Shown one piece after another: positions 1 through 8,937 of a DNA stretch of 56,735 bases. The notes below the pieces were generated by a model. It searched no databases. It was not told the origin of the DNA and was given only the letters and a program-made list of their open reading frames with translations. Source of the stretch: SAR92 clade bacterium (GTDB lineage Bacteria > Pseudomonadota > Gammaproteobacteria > Pseudomonadales > Porticoccaceae); the NCBI GenBank assembly GCA_018607525.1, contig JABBBH010000016.1:1-56735 (forward strand), given 5' to 3'. The position numbers and the translations under genes were made by a program. Each line of letters begins with the position of its first letter. Position 1 is the first letter of the stretch.

Positions 1-2
1 AA

Positions 3-293
3 GGTGTAAATCTTATTGCAACAGAGCAACCAATTGATACATCAACCTCTGTCGGAAAATGCTTTCTTCAAATGTTATCTGTATTTGCTGAGTTTGAGAC
101 AAACCTTCGTAAGGAAAGACAGATGGAAGGTATCAAAAAGGCAAAGGAAAAGGGTTTGTACAAAGGTCGGAAGAAATCTATTGATGTTGATCAGGTGCGC
201 AAATTAAGTGACGAAGGTATGGGGGCGACAGCAATTTCAAAACTAATGGGTATTAGTAGGAAGTCAGTTTATAACTCATTAGAAAATTTTTGA
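3..293 (+). CDS. Serine recombinase (resolvase/invertase family), C-terminal part, cut by left edge
   Basis: This reading frame enters from the left edge already open, so the N-terminal catalytic serine region is outside the window. The 96 visible residues start late in the catalytic domain, with a DTSTSVGK segment and then the long-helix signature LSVFAEFETNLRKER, which matches the AEFER/ER pattern of Hin/Pin invertases and Tn3-type resolvases. A basic linker (KGLYKGRKK) leads to a C-terminal helix-turn-helix around ISKLMGISRKSVYNSL, the usual DNA-binding domain. The family cuts and rejoins DNA at paired sites. Whether this one is a resolvase, an invertase or part of a mobile element cannot be told from this fragment. 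A hairpin follows 42 bases after the stop. Confidence 0.88.
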   Translation, partial: GVNLIATEQPIDTSTSVGKCFLQMLSVFAEFETNLRKERQMEGIKKAKEKGLYKGRKKSIDVDQVRKLSDEGMGATAISKLMGISRKSVYNSLENF

Positions 294-335
294 ATATAGA
301 TCATCTAAAAAACTTCTTGAATGAACACTATAGTT

Positions 336-372
336 AGGTTAATTTATTCGACTTAGAATAAATTAACCTTTT
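336..372 (+). terminator. Perfect 14-bp stem hairpin with short T run
   Basis: AGGTTAATTTATTC at 336-349 is exactly complementary to 356-369, with a 6-base loop, and is followed by a few T residues to 372. It fits an AT-rich factor-independent terminator for the recombinase gene. It also ends only a base or so before the GGTGA ribosome-binding sequence of the lipoprotein at 382, so it could instead act as a leader structure for that gene. Confidence 0.5.
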
Positions 373-381
373 GGTGAAAAT

Positions 382-1374
382 ATGTTTAACAAACTAATTC
401 TGTCAATCCTTCTCTTCCTGTTGTGCGCATGCGGTGGTGGCAGTGATAGCAATCCAAGCGATAACACAAGCACAAATGACATTGTCAACACTGATGTTAA
501 CTCAGATGACAGCAATCAAAACTCAGTGAATAGTACTCCCACTGAACCTGGTTTTGTTTGCAGAAATGATGAATCTTATTATCCGCTTCCGGCAAACTAC
601 GAATACCGTAAACCAGAGGCAAGTAATGCAGTAGAGTATAGTAAAAAACGCATAACAATAGAAGCAGCAACGGGAGCAGAGTTAGAGAATTTAGAGTACA
701 AGTCATACTCAGTCTTTTACAGCATTTCTGATTTGAACAACATTACTCCCAGTATAGCACCTCCATTTAACCCGTCATCAGATTGGGGAAGTATTTGGAG
801 CGCAGAGAATTTAATTAGTTCTGTGACTCAAGATGATAATTCTGCTGAGAATACGACGAACTTCAGACTATATCCCAATGATGGCACTGTAAAACTAATC
901 AAATCCGACAATAAGGTTCATGCAGAATATGACTCTTCTAGAAACTTTTGGTTATGGGGTGAAACGATATTACCAAAACTGGAAACTTTCACCACATTCA
1001 CCAAAACATCCAATGAATATAAAATCGATCAAGATACACAAAGATGGAACAAAACCGTTAACTTTTCTGTCAACAACACATCTATCATAATGACTGGAAT
1101 AGGCTGTATTGAATCTTTTGTAGTTCAATCAAACGAAACAAGTGTTATGGATTATGACGATGGCATTGATGATATATTAGATGATGGACCTAAAAAGTAT
1201 ATAGTTGACCGTACATTTTATGTGCATCCCACAATCGGTATTGTTCATCATAACGGTTATCTTGAAATATTTGATGATCAAGATAGCAGTTCAGAAATAG
1301 CCTATGCAAACCAATCAGACATTTTGACTGATATAAACTTTTACTCTGAATTGCCTGATATCGTAAATAGGTAA
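382..1374 (+). CDS. Putative lipoprotein of unknown function (island gene)
   Basis: I do not recognise the family. The 330-residue protein has a basic start, a hydrophobic stretch and an LCAC lipobox with the acylated cysteine at residue 17, followed by GGG and a Ser/Asn/Asp-rich linker to about residue 55, so it should be a lipid-anchored envelope protein. The rest looks like a beta-rich soluble domain with two cysteines (GFVCR and IGCIES) that could pair. Near the C-terminus the segment FYVHPTIGIVHHNG resembles the closing strands seen in many periplasmic proteins of unknown function in marine gammaproteobacteria. The start is supported by GGTGA five bases upstream. It lies between two recombinase genes and is more AT-rich than the backbone, so it is probably cargo of the element. 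Confidence 0.8.
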   Translation: MFNKLILSILLFLLCACGGGSDSNPSDNTSTNDIVNTDVNSDDSNQNSVNSTPTEPGFVCRNDESYYPLPANYEYRKPEASNAVEYSKKRITIEAATGAELENLEYKSYSVFYSISDLNNITPSIAPPFNPSSDWGSIWSAENLISSVTQDDNSAENTTNFRLYPNDGTVKLIKSDNKVHAEYDSSRNFWLWGETILPKLETFTTFTKTSNEYKIDQDTQRWNKTVNFSVNNTSIIMTGIGCIESFVVQSNETSVMDYDDGIDDILDDGPKKYIVDRTFYVHPTIGIVHHNGYLEIFDDQDSSSEIAYANQSDILTDINFYSELPDIVNR

Positions 1375-1389
1375 TAATAAATTCCGTTT

Positions 1390-1425
1390 TGGGATAATTT
1401 AAATGAAATGATTTGAATTATCCCA
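1390..1425. terminator. Hairpin between convergent lipoprotein and integrase genes
   Basis: TGGGATAATTTAAAT at 1390-1404 pairs with 1411-1425 with a single mismatch or wobble across a 6-base loop. It sits in the 60-base gap between two converging genes, where a shared bidirectional terminator is expected. There is no long T run on either side, so this is an inference from stem strength and position. Confidence 0.45.
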
Positions 1426-1434
1426 GAATGGAGT

Positions 1435-2688
1435 CTATACATTCCCCCTAAATGCACCCTCTCTATCTGTTATAATATTTCTCATTGCTGCCCTTCTATG
1501 CATGCCCTCATTTGTATGCAGATAGTGATTCTGTATATGCGTAATGCCTGTTCCTGCAATATCTGCAAGAATAGCGATATCTACCCCCGCAGCAATCTTG
1601 TATGTAATCGCATAGTGTCTGAGTGAATAATAGGAAAGTTTGCGCTCTTGGAAATTATCAATCCCAATACCACGCATTAATTGACCCCAATGATGATACA
1701 ACTCTCTTGACCCGAGTTGATGAGTGCCATTTTTATTGGTGAGCAAGAGATCAGTTGGTTTTGTGTAAGGCGTCAGTTCTTTTAATCGCTCAATATAACG
1801 CCCCCCTCTTACTGTAATTGTTCTATTCCACCTTACTTTTGATGTTTCTGCTCTTACCTTTAACCTTACAAGCGTTTCTTGATTACCCGCATCATCGATA
1901 ACTGACTCAAAACCCTCAACATCATTCCAAGTCATCTGCCTCAACTCGCCTGTTCTTAGACATGTGTTTGCCAATATGAGTATGTAATTTCTTATTTTTT
2001 GTCTTTCAATGAGTTCATCAGGATCTTCACATGCTTTTTTAGATGTATAAGTTCGCATGTAGGTATATAAATCAGCATATTCCTTATCAGTAAATGTATC
2101 TCTCCTGCCTATATCGCCCCTACTGATCTTTAACTCCCTAAACTCCATCTTTGGAATATGAGAGTACCCATTTCTATAGGCATATCTAAACAATTGATTG
2201 ATTGTTGCTTGCTCATTTCTTACGGTGACGACTGTCACACTTGGATTATCTTTCTTTCTCATATTGAACCACTCATAAAACGAGTTTTTATGCAGTTCAG
2301 ATACTTTTAATGTTGGTCGTTTAATTCTTAGCAATGCACGGCACTGAGATTCTATCGTACCTAATCTACCCGCAGTGATACGACCATTGATGACATCCTC
2401 TCTACGATATTCAATAAACTTCTCAACTAATTCACCGAGTGTTATGCCGAATATATGCTTACCTGCTGCAAGATCAGAATAAACTTGTAGATAAAGTTCT
2501 TTTGCAAATAGTCGAGCAGAGGGAAGATCAGTAGTTTTTGTTGAACGGCGAAGGTATTTTCGCTCATCTTCTAACCATATTCGTGCCTGATAAACATTGC
2601 CACTGCGATTCATCAAGTACAACTCAACACGGTCTTCCATCAACCATTCTGAGTATGTTTTAGCGTTATCTGATTTCGTGTTCACCAT
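1435..2688 (-). CDS. Tyrosine recombinase / phage-type integrase
   Basis: Site-specific recombinase of the phage integrase family, expected to insert and excise the element next to guaA. It has an N-terminal arm-binding-like region, a core-binding SAM-like domain, and a catalytic domain with the first arginine in TCLRTGELR, a lysine region (ETSKVRW), the second arginine in YYSLRHYA, and the nucleophilic tyrosine in HIQNHYLH. The first histidine of the usual HxxR box is tyrosine, as in a number of family members. I chose the ATG at 2688 (417 aa), which has a weak GAGTGA in front; an in-frame GTG at 2697 is possible and lacks one. The gene points away from guaA, is only 162 bases from its stop, and appears intact. 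Confidence 0.9.
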   Translation of the reverse strand: MVNTKSDNAKTYSEWLMEDRVELYLMNRSGNVYQARIWLEDERKYLRRSTKTTDLPSARLFAKELYLQVYSDLAAGKHIFGITLGELVEKFIEYRREDVINGRITAGRLGTIESQCRALLRIKRPTLKVSELHKNSFYEWFNMRKKDNPSVTVVTVRNEQATINQLFRYAYRNGYSHIPKMEFRELKISRGDIGRRDTFTDKEYADLYTYMRTYTSKKACEDPDELIERQKIRNYILILANTCLRTGELRQMTWNDVEGFESVIDDAGNQETLVRLKVRAETSKVRWNRTITVRGGRYIERLKELTPYTKPTDLLLTNKNGTHQLGSRELYHHWGQLMRGIGIDNFQERKLSYYSLRHYAITYKIAAGVDIAILADIAGTGITHIQNHYLHTNEGMHRRAAMRNIITDREGAFRGNV

Positions 2689-2731
2689 GCATTTCACTCA
2701 TGTTTTTTATGATTTTCAATAGATACGAAAA

Positions 2732-2812
2732 TGTGAAACAAACTGTGAAAGTGTAAGAAAAAAATATAATACAATCAAGCATTTATTTTGAGTGTGAAAC
2801 AAGTGTGAAAAT
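2732..2812 (+). repeat. Two pairs of TGTGAAA direct repeats upstream of the integrase
   Basis: TGTGAAA occurs at 2732-2738 and 2744-2750, and again at 2793-2799 and 2804-2810. Within each pair the copies are 12 or 11 bases apart, about one helical turn, and the pairs are about 60 bases apart, flanking a very AT-rich stretch. The position between the integrase start and the guaA end suits integrase arm-type sites or operators for integrase control. The function is inferred; the repeats are directly visible. Confidence 0.6.
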
Positions 2813-2850
2813 GCTATGTTATTGATTTATAACGATTTATTTTATTTATG

Positions 2851-2880
2851 CTATTCCCACTCAATCGTCGCCGGTGGCTT
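2851..2880. other. Probable attachment site at the 3' end of guaA
   Basis: The last codons of guaA (PPATIEWE and stop) are where tyrosine-integrase islands of the guaA type insert, regenerating the gene end. The integrase lies immediately beyond, in the usual orientation. The second att copy, a repeat of roughly these bases, should lie beyond the left edge; I found no copy within 1-2850, so the exact limits are unknown. Confidence 0.45.
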
Positions 2881-4428
2881 ACTAGAAACATCATAAGTAA
2901 CACGAGAAACATCAGCGATTTCATTGATAATACGATTGGAGACCTTTTCCAATAACTCATAGGGTAGATGTGCCCAACGAGCCGTCATAAAGTCGATGGT
3001 TTCAACAGCGCGCAACGCAATTACCCACTCATAACGTCGACCATCACCCACAACACCCACGGATTTAACCGGTAGGAATACAGCAAAGGCCTGACTGGTT
3101 TTATGATACCAACCGCTATTGTGTAGCTCTTCAATAAAGATCGCATCGGCTTCACGCAGAATATCAGCATACTCTTTTTTGACTTCACCCAGAATACGTA
3201 CGCCTAAACCCGGACCAGGGAATGGGTGACGGTAGACCATATCGTAGGGTAAGCCTAACTCGAGGCCAATCTTGCGTACTTCGTCTTTAAATAGTTCGCG
3301 TAATGGCTCAACTAACTGGAGTGCCATATCATCGGGAAGGCCGCCCACATTATGGTGGGATTTAATCACATGAGCCTTGCCGGTTTTAGAGGCTGCAGAT
3401 TCAATAACATCAGGGTAAATTGTGCCCTGAGCCAAGAAATTTACGTTATCAATTTTTTGCGATTCGGCGTCAAATATATCAATAAAAGTATTGCCGATGA
3501 CCTTACGTTTTTTCTCGGGGTCACTGACGCCTTTCAAGCCATTAAGAAATTGATCTTGAGCATTGGCGCGAATCACTTTAACGCCCATATTTTTGGCGAA
3601 CATTTCCATCACTGCATCGCCTTCATTTTTGCGTAAAAGGCCATTATCAACAAACACACAGGTTAGCTGTTTACCAATGGCTTTATGCAATAGTGCCGCT
3701 ACCACGGAGGAATCAACACCACCAGACAAGCCAAGTAATACATGGCTATCGCCTACCTGCTGACGAACGCGAGCAATTTGATCTTCTATAATCGCTGCTG
3801 CTGTCCACAGACCATCACATTGACAGATATTTTTTACAAAATTCTGAAAAATTGCCTCACCCTGCAATGTATGTGTCACCTCAGGGTGAAATTGAATGGC
3901 ATAGAAATTTCTTGAGGCATCAAACATACCTGCAACTGGGCATGAGGGCGTTGAAGCCATTAATTCAAAACCGTCTGGAATAGCCGTTACCTTATCACCA
4001 TGGCTCATCCATACATCTAGAAGCGCGTCATCTTGATCATTAGTTTGATCTTTGGCATCGGCTAACAGAGCACAGGTGTTTTCAACTTTGATTTGCGCGT
4101 AACCAAATTCGCGTACATCGGAGCTTTCAACCTTGCCACCCAATTGGCTAGCCATGGTTTGCATGCCGTAACAAATACCGAGAACCGGTAAGCCCATAGT
4201 GAATACACAGTCTGGTGCGCTAGGTGCGGTTGCGCCTTCGGTAACCGACTCAGGTCCACCGGAAAGAATGATTCCATTGGGGTTAAATTCTTTAATATCG
4301 GCTTCAGAAATATCCCAGGGACGAATTTCTGAGAATACGCCAATTTCCCTTACCCGCCGAGCGATCAGCTGAGTGTACTGGGAACCAAAATCGAGGATTA
4401 GAATTCTTTGCGACTGTAAATCAGACAT
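2851..4428 (-). CDS. guaA: GMP synthase (glutamine-hydrolysing)
   Basis: Converts XMP to GMP using ATP and glutamine, the last step of guanine nucleotide synthesis. The 525 residues match the usual length. The N-terminal glutamine amidotransferase has its catalytic triad at Cys86 (GICYGMQ), His181 and Glu183 (FHPEVTH). The ATP-pyrophosphatase loop SGGVDS is at 235-240, and the C-terminal dimerisation domain ends in KPPATIEWE. An AAGGT sits upstream of the ATG. It follows guaB in the same direction, separated by 71 bases containing a hairpin. The gene is complete despite the island joined at its 3' end, as expected if integration rebuilds the last codons. Confidence 0.98.
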   Translation of the reverse strand: MSDLQSQRILILDFGSQYTQLIARRVREIGVFSEIRPWDISEADIKEFNPNGIILSGGPESVTEGATAPSAPDCVFTMGLPVLGICYGMQTMASQLGGKVESSDVREFGYAQIKVENTCALLADAKDQTNDQDDALLDVWMSHGDKVTAIPDGFELMASTPSCPVAGMFDASRNFYAIQFHPEVTHTLQGEAIFQNFVKNICQCDGLWTAAAIIEDQIARVRQQVGDSHVLLGLSGGVDSSVVAALLHKAIGKQLTCVFVDNGLLRKNEGDAVMEMFAKNMGVKVIRANAQDQFLNGLKGVSDPEKKRKVIGNTFIDIFDAESQKIDNVNFLAQGTIYPDVIESAASKTGKAHVIKSHHNVGGLPDDMALQLVEPLRELFKDEVRKIGLELGLPYDMVYRHPFPGPGLGVRILGEVKKEYADILREADAIFIEELHNSGWYHKTSQAFAVFLPVKSVGVVGDGRRYEWVIALRAVETIDFMTARWAHLPYELLEKVSNRIINEIADVSRVTYDVSSKPPATIEWE

Positions 4429-4445
4429 TTGTTTACCTTAAACAA

Positions 4446-4471
4446 AGAGGCTGCACCTGTGCGCAGCCTCT
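4446..4471 (-). terminator. Hairpin between guaB and guaA
   Basis: AGAGGCTGC and its exact complement (4446-4454 and 4463-4471) form a 9-bp GC-rich stem with an 8-base loop, followed on the minus strand by TTTGTTT. It would terminate or attenuate transcription between guaB and guaA, or protect the guaB message end. The guaA start is only 17 bases beyond, leaving no room for a separate promoter, so read-through seems required. Confidence 0.55.
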
Positions 4472-4499
4472 GATTATATTTACTACTACCCTATTGGGA

Positions 4500-5984
<1,485 letters not shown>

Positions 5985-6016
5985 TTACCTCAGTAAGTTT
6001 TAAAAGTAAGCAGTGC

Positions 6017-6045
6017 ATTATAAATCAGCGCACAACCATTGGTAA
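6017..6045 (-). promoter_or_regulatory. Probable guaBA promoter
   Basis: On the minus strand a TTACCA (6040-6045) and a perfect TATAAT (6017-6022) are separated by 17 bases, upstream of guaB. The transcribed leader would be about 35 bases and contains repeats of CTTAC/GTAAG able to form alternative small hairpins around the GAGG sequence. This is a sigma-70 pattern match, not a measured start. Confidence 0.6.
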
Positions 6046-6125
6046 ACAACTATTTATAACAAGATTTTAGACTAAATTTGGCTAGGCTCGTGACTTTAGC
6101 CTGTAACTGTCTCTACAATGTGGCT

Positions 6126-7478
6126 ATGAACGATACTAATAACGAACGCCAGATTTTTTCCATCAGCGAACTCAACCGTAGAGTTCGTCAACTTTTGGAA
6201 ACCAATATCCCTATGCTGTGGGTTGAGGGCGAAGTCTCAAACTTTGCCTGTCCCGCCTCTGGACATTGGTATCTCAGCCTAAAAGACAACGCTGCACAGG
6301 TGCGTTGCGCGATGTTTAGAAATGCCAATCAACGGGTTAATTTTCGCCCTAAAAATGGCACTCAGGTATTAGTGCGCTGTCGCGCAGGTCTCTATGAGGG
6401 TCGCGGTGAATATCAGCTAGTTATTGAGCATATGGAAGAAGCAGGCTTTGGTGCACTTCAGCGTCAATTTGAGCAATTAAAGGCAAAACTTGCTGAGGAG
6501 GGATTATTTGATAATGATAAAAAACGTCCACTTCCAGCATCTATAAGCCATATTGGAATTGTTACATCTAAGACAGGTGCCGCGGTAAAAGATATTTTAT
6601 CGGTACTTAAACGGCGCTTCCCAGCGATGCAGGTGAGTCTTTTTCCCACTGCCGTGCAAGGTGAAGAGTCGGTAGAGCAAATAGTTAATGCCATCAGGGA
6701 CGCTAACCGCTGTGATCAACTGGATGCATTAATCGTAGGTCGTGGCGGTGGTTCCCTAGAAGATCTATGGTCATTTAACACCGAACCCGTAGCACGCGCT
6801 ATCGCTGCTAGTGACTTACCTGTAATTAGTGCTGTAGGCCATGAAATTGATTTTACCATTGCAGATTTTGTAGCAGATTTGCGCGCGCCTACCCCGTCGG
6901 CCGCGGCAGAATTAGTTAGCCCCGATAGCCAGCAGATTCAAAATCAGCTTTATCGCTTGCAACAGTCATTGAGCGAAAGCTTGCAACGCAACCTCATTAG
7001 TTTTAAACAACAGCTAACGCATTTACAAAAACGCTTGCAACATCCGGGGGCTAAACTTCAGCAACAGGCACAGCTTTTAGACCATTTAGATATTCGTCTA
7101 GCCCGAGCAATGCAAAATAAATTAAAAGAGTCCCAACAACAGAATAATCAGTTAGCTGAGCAGCTAAGGGTGCAAACACCGAAAAAGCGCGTTGAGGAAA
7201 GTAGTCAGAAAATTGTAGAAAGTCTTCGCAAGCTAACCAAGGCAATGGCTCAAAAACAGCAGAACATGCAGCTTAAGCTTGAACAAAATATGCATTTATT
7301 GGATACGGTGAGCCCGCTTAAGACCATAGGCCGTGGTTATTCAGTGATTCGTGATGCACAGGGCAAGGTTATTAACTCGACGCAAAAAGTAGCCAAGGGC
7401 GATTCTGTGACTGGCCAACTTAAAGATGGACAGCTCATACTGCAAGTGACTGATAAAAATAACGATCAAATAATCTAA
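6126..7478 (+). CDS. xseA: Exodeoxyribonuclease VII large subunit
   Basis: Large subunit of the single-strand-specific nuclease ExoVII, which works with several small XseB subunits. From the ATG at 6126 the protein is 450 residues. It has an N-terminal OB-fold (FSISELNRRVRQLLE ... VEGEVSNF), then the catalytic core with GRGGGSLEDLWSFN and GHEIDFTIADFVADLRAPTP, followed by long coiled-coil helices that carry the small subunits, and a short C-terminal beta segment (IGRGYSVI). An in-frame TTG at 6078 would add 16 residues of unconserved sequence, so I reject it. No xseB is present nearby. The gene is divergent from guaB and abuts der tail to tail. Confidence 0.96.
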   Translation: MNDTNNERQIFSISELNRRVRQLLETNIPMLWVEGEVSNFACPASGHWYLSLKDNAAQVRCAMFRNANQRVNFRPKNGTQVLVRCRAGLYEGRGEYQLVIEHMEEAGFGALQRQFEQLKAKLAEEGLFDNDKKRPLPASISHIGIVTSKTGAAVKDILSVLKRRFPAMQVSLFPTAVQGEESVEQIVNAIRDANRCDQLDALIVGRGGGSLEDLWSFNTEPVARAIAASDLPVISAVGHEIDFTIADFVADLRAPTPSAAAELVSPDSQQIQNQLYRLQQSLSESLQRNLISFKQQLTHLQKRLQHPGAKLQQQAQLLDHLDIRLARAMQNKLKESQQQNNQLAEQLRVQTPKKRVEESSQKIVESLRKLTKAMAQKQQNMQLKLEQNMHLLDTVSPLKTIGRGYSVIRDAQGKVINSTQKVAKGDSVTGQLKDGQLILQVTDKNNDQII

Positions 7479-8876
7479 CTATTTTTTATCATTGCGCTTG
7501 CTGTACTTGGTCATCTTCTTATTGCGAGGGCTCGGTCTTTCCCCAGGCTTAATACCCTTATTTTTGTAGGGATTATCACTGGTACGATACTCCACGCGAA
7601 TCGGCGTTCCATGCAAACCTAACTGACGACGAAATACCTTTTCTAGGTATCTAGTGTATTGGGCGGGCACAGACTCAGTCTGGTTACCATGGATAATAAT
7701 CACGGGGGGATTTCTACCGCCAGCATGGGCATAACGCAGCTTAATACGACGGCTATGTACCATTGGCGGCTGGTGCTCTTCAACCGCACCCTCAAGAATT
7801 TTGGTTAACTTGGTGGTGCTGAGTGCATCGGTTGCCGCGCGATAGGCATCATTAATGGATTTATAAAGATGACCCACGCCAGTGCCATGCAGCGCTGAAA
7901 TAAAATGCACATCGGCAAACTCAGCAAAGCGCAATCGGCGCCCTACCGTTGCTTTAATATGCTCACGCTTCTCAACATCAAGGCCATCCCATTTATTAAT
8001 AGCGACAACCAGGCCACGACCAGCATCAATCACTGAGCCCATAAGGTGTAGATCCTGATCAACCAATCCCTCTTGAGCATCAATTAACAAGACAACTACA
8101 TTGGCATCATCAATAGCCTGTAATGTTTTAACAATCGAGAATTTCTCGATGGCTAATTTAATGTTTTTACGCTTTCGAATACCCGCAGTATCAATAAGCG
8201 TATATTTGGTGTCGTCGCGTTCATAGTCAATATAGACCGAATCCCGAGTGGTTCCCGGCATATCGTAAACCACCACTCGATCTTCCCCTAATAGGCGATT
8301 AACCAGAGTTGATTTACCCACATTAGGACGACCGACAACGCCAATTTTAATATTGTCGTTTGCCTGCTCTTCAGATTCTTCAACAAGAGGAAATGGCTCT
8401 AACAACTCTTCCATCATGGATTTTACGCCACGACCATGAGTTGCTGTGGTTGGGAAAATCCCTGAAAATCCTAGTTGGTAAAAGTCGGCTAGGGCTGCCG
8501 CGGGGTCTAAACCGTCAATCTTGTTGGCTATCAAATAAACTTTGCGATTCTTTTGACGAAGTTTCTCGGCAATAGCGTAGTCTGCGGAAACTATGCCCGA
8601 CTTACAGTCCACTACAAATAAAACGATATCAGCTTCATCCATCGCCAGTAGCGACTGTTCAGCCATTCCAGCGTCAATACCCTCTTCTTCACCGCTAATA
8701 CCGCCAGTATCAATGAGCATAAAGCGACGGCCGAGCATCTCACCCTCACCGTATTTTCGATCACGGGTAAGACCTGAATAGTTGGCCACTAAGGCGTCTC
8801 GACTGCGTGTAAGTCGATTAAAGAGTGTGGATTTACCCACATTAGGTCGCCCAACAAGGGCTATCACTGGAATCAT
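7479..8876 (-). CDS. der: Ribosome-assembly GTPase Der (EngA)
   Basis: Essential double GTPase that helps mature the 50S ribosomal subunit. The 465-residue protein has two G domains, with P-loops GRPNVGKST at 9-17 and 182-190, DTGG and DTAG switch motifs, and NKID and NKWD base-recognition motifs. A KH-like domain follows, and the tail is rich in Lys/Arg/Asn. The start is fixed by the conserved [16 protein letters not shown]. Its stop codon begins on the base after the xseA stop, so the two genes converge with no gap. The start codon follows a terminator-like hairpin and its T run, with no recognisable ribosome-binding site. Confidence 0.98.
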   Translation of the reverse strand: MIPVIALVGRPNVGKSTLFNRLTRSRDALVANYSGLTRDRKYGEGEMLGRRFMLIDTGGISGEEEGIDAGMAEQSLLAMDEADIVLFVVDCKSGIVSADYAIAEKLRQKNRKVYLIANKIDGLDPAAALADFYQLGFSGIFPTTATHGRGVKSMMEELLEPFPLVEESEEQANDNIKIGVVGRPNVGKSTLVNRLLGEDRVVVYDMPGTTRDSVYIDYERDDTKYTLIDTAGIRKRKNIKLAIEKFSIVKTLQAIDDANVVVLLIDAQEGLVDQDLHLMGSVIDAGRGLVVAINKWDGLDVEKREHIKATVGRRLRFAEFADVHFISALHGTGVGHLYKSINDAYRAATDALSTTKLTKILEGAVEEHQPPMVHSRRIKLRYAHAGGRNPPVIIIHGNQTESVPAQYTRYLEKVFRRQLGLHGTPIRVEYRTSDNPYKNKGIKPGERPSPRNKKMTKYSKRNDKK

Positions 8877-8911
8877 AAAATAAAAAATGCCGCACTTATA
8901 TTGAGCGGCAT
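8877..8911 (-). terminator. Terminator-like hairpin between bamB and der
   Basis: On the minus strand ATGCCGC (8905-8911) pairs with GCGGCAT (8887-8893), and is followed by TTTTTTATTTT running to the base before the der start codon. It has all features of a factor-independent terminator for the ndk-to-bamB operon. Because it touches the der start, it may control der expression by partial read-through. Confidence 0.75.
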
Positions 8912-8937
8912 CTTACTGTAATTGAGGATATTTATCC

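Noticed and set aside
16-207. 63-residue open frame overlapping the recombinase
   Set aside because: It lies in another frame of the clearly recognisable serine recombinase and has no family features.
1-2850. Second attachment-site copy inside the window
   Set aside because: I looked for a repeat of the guaA 3' end in the island segment and found none; the far end must lie outside.
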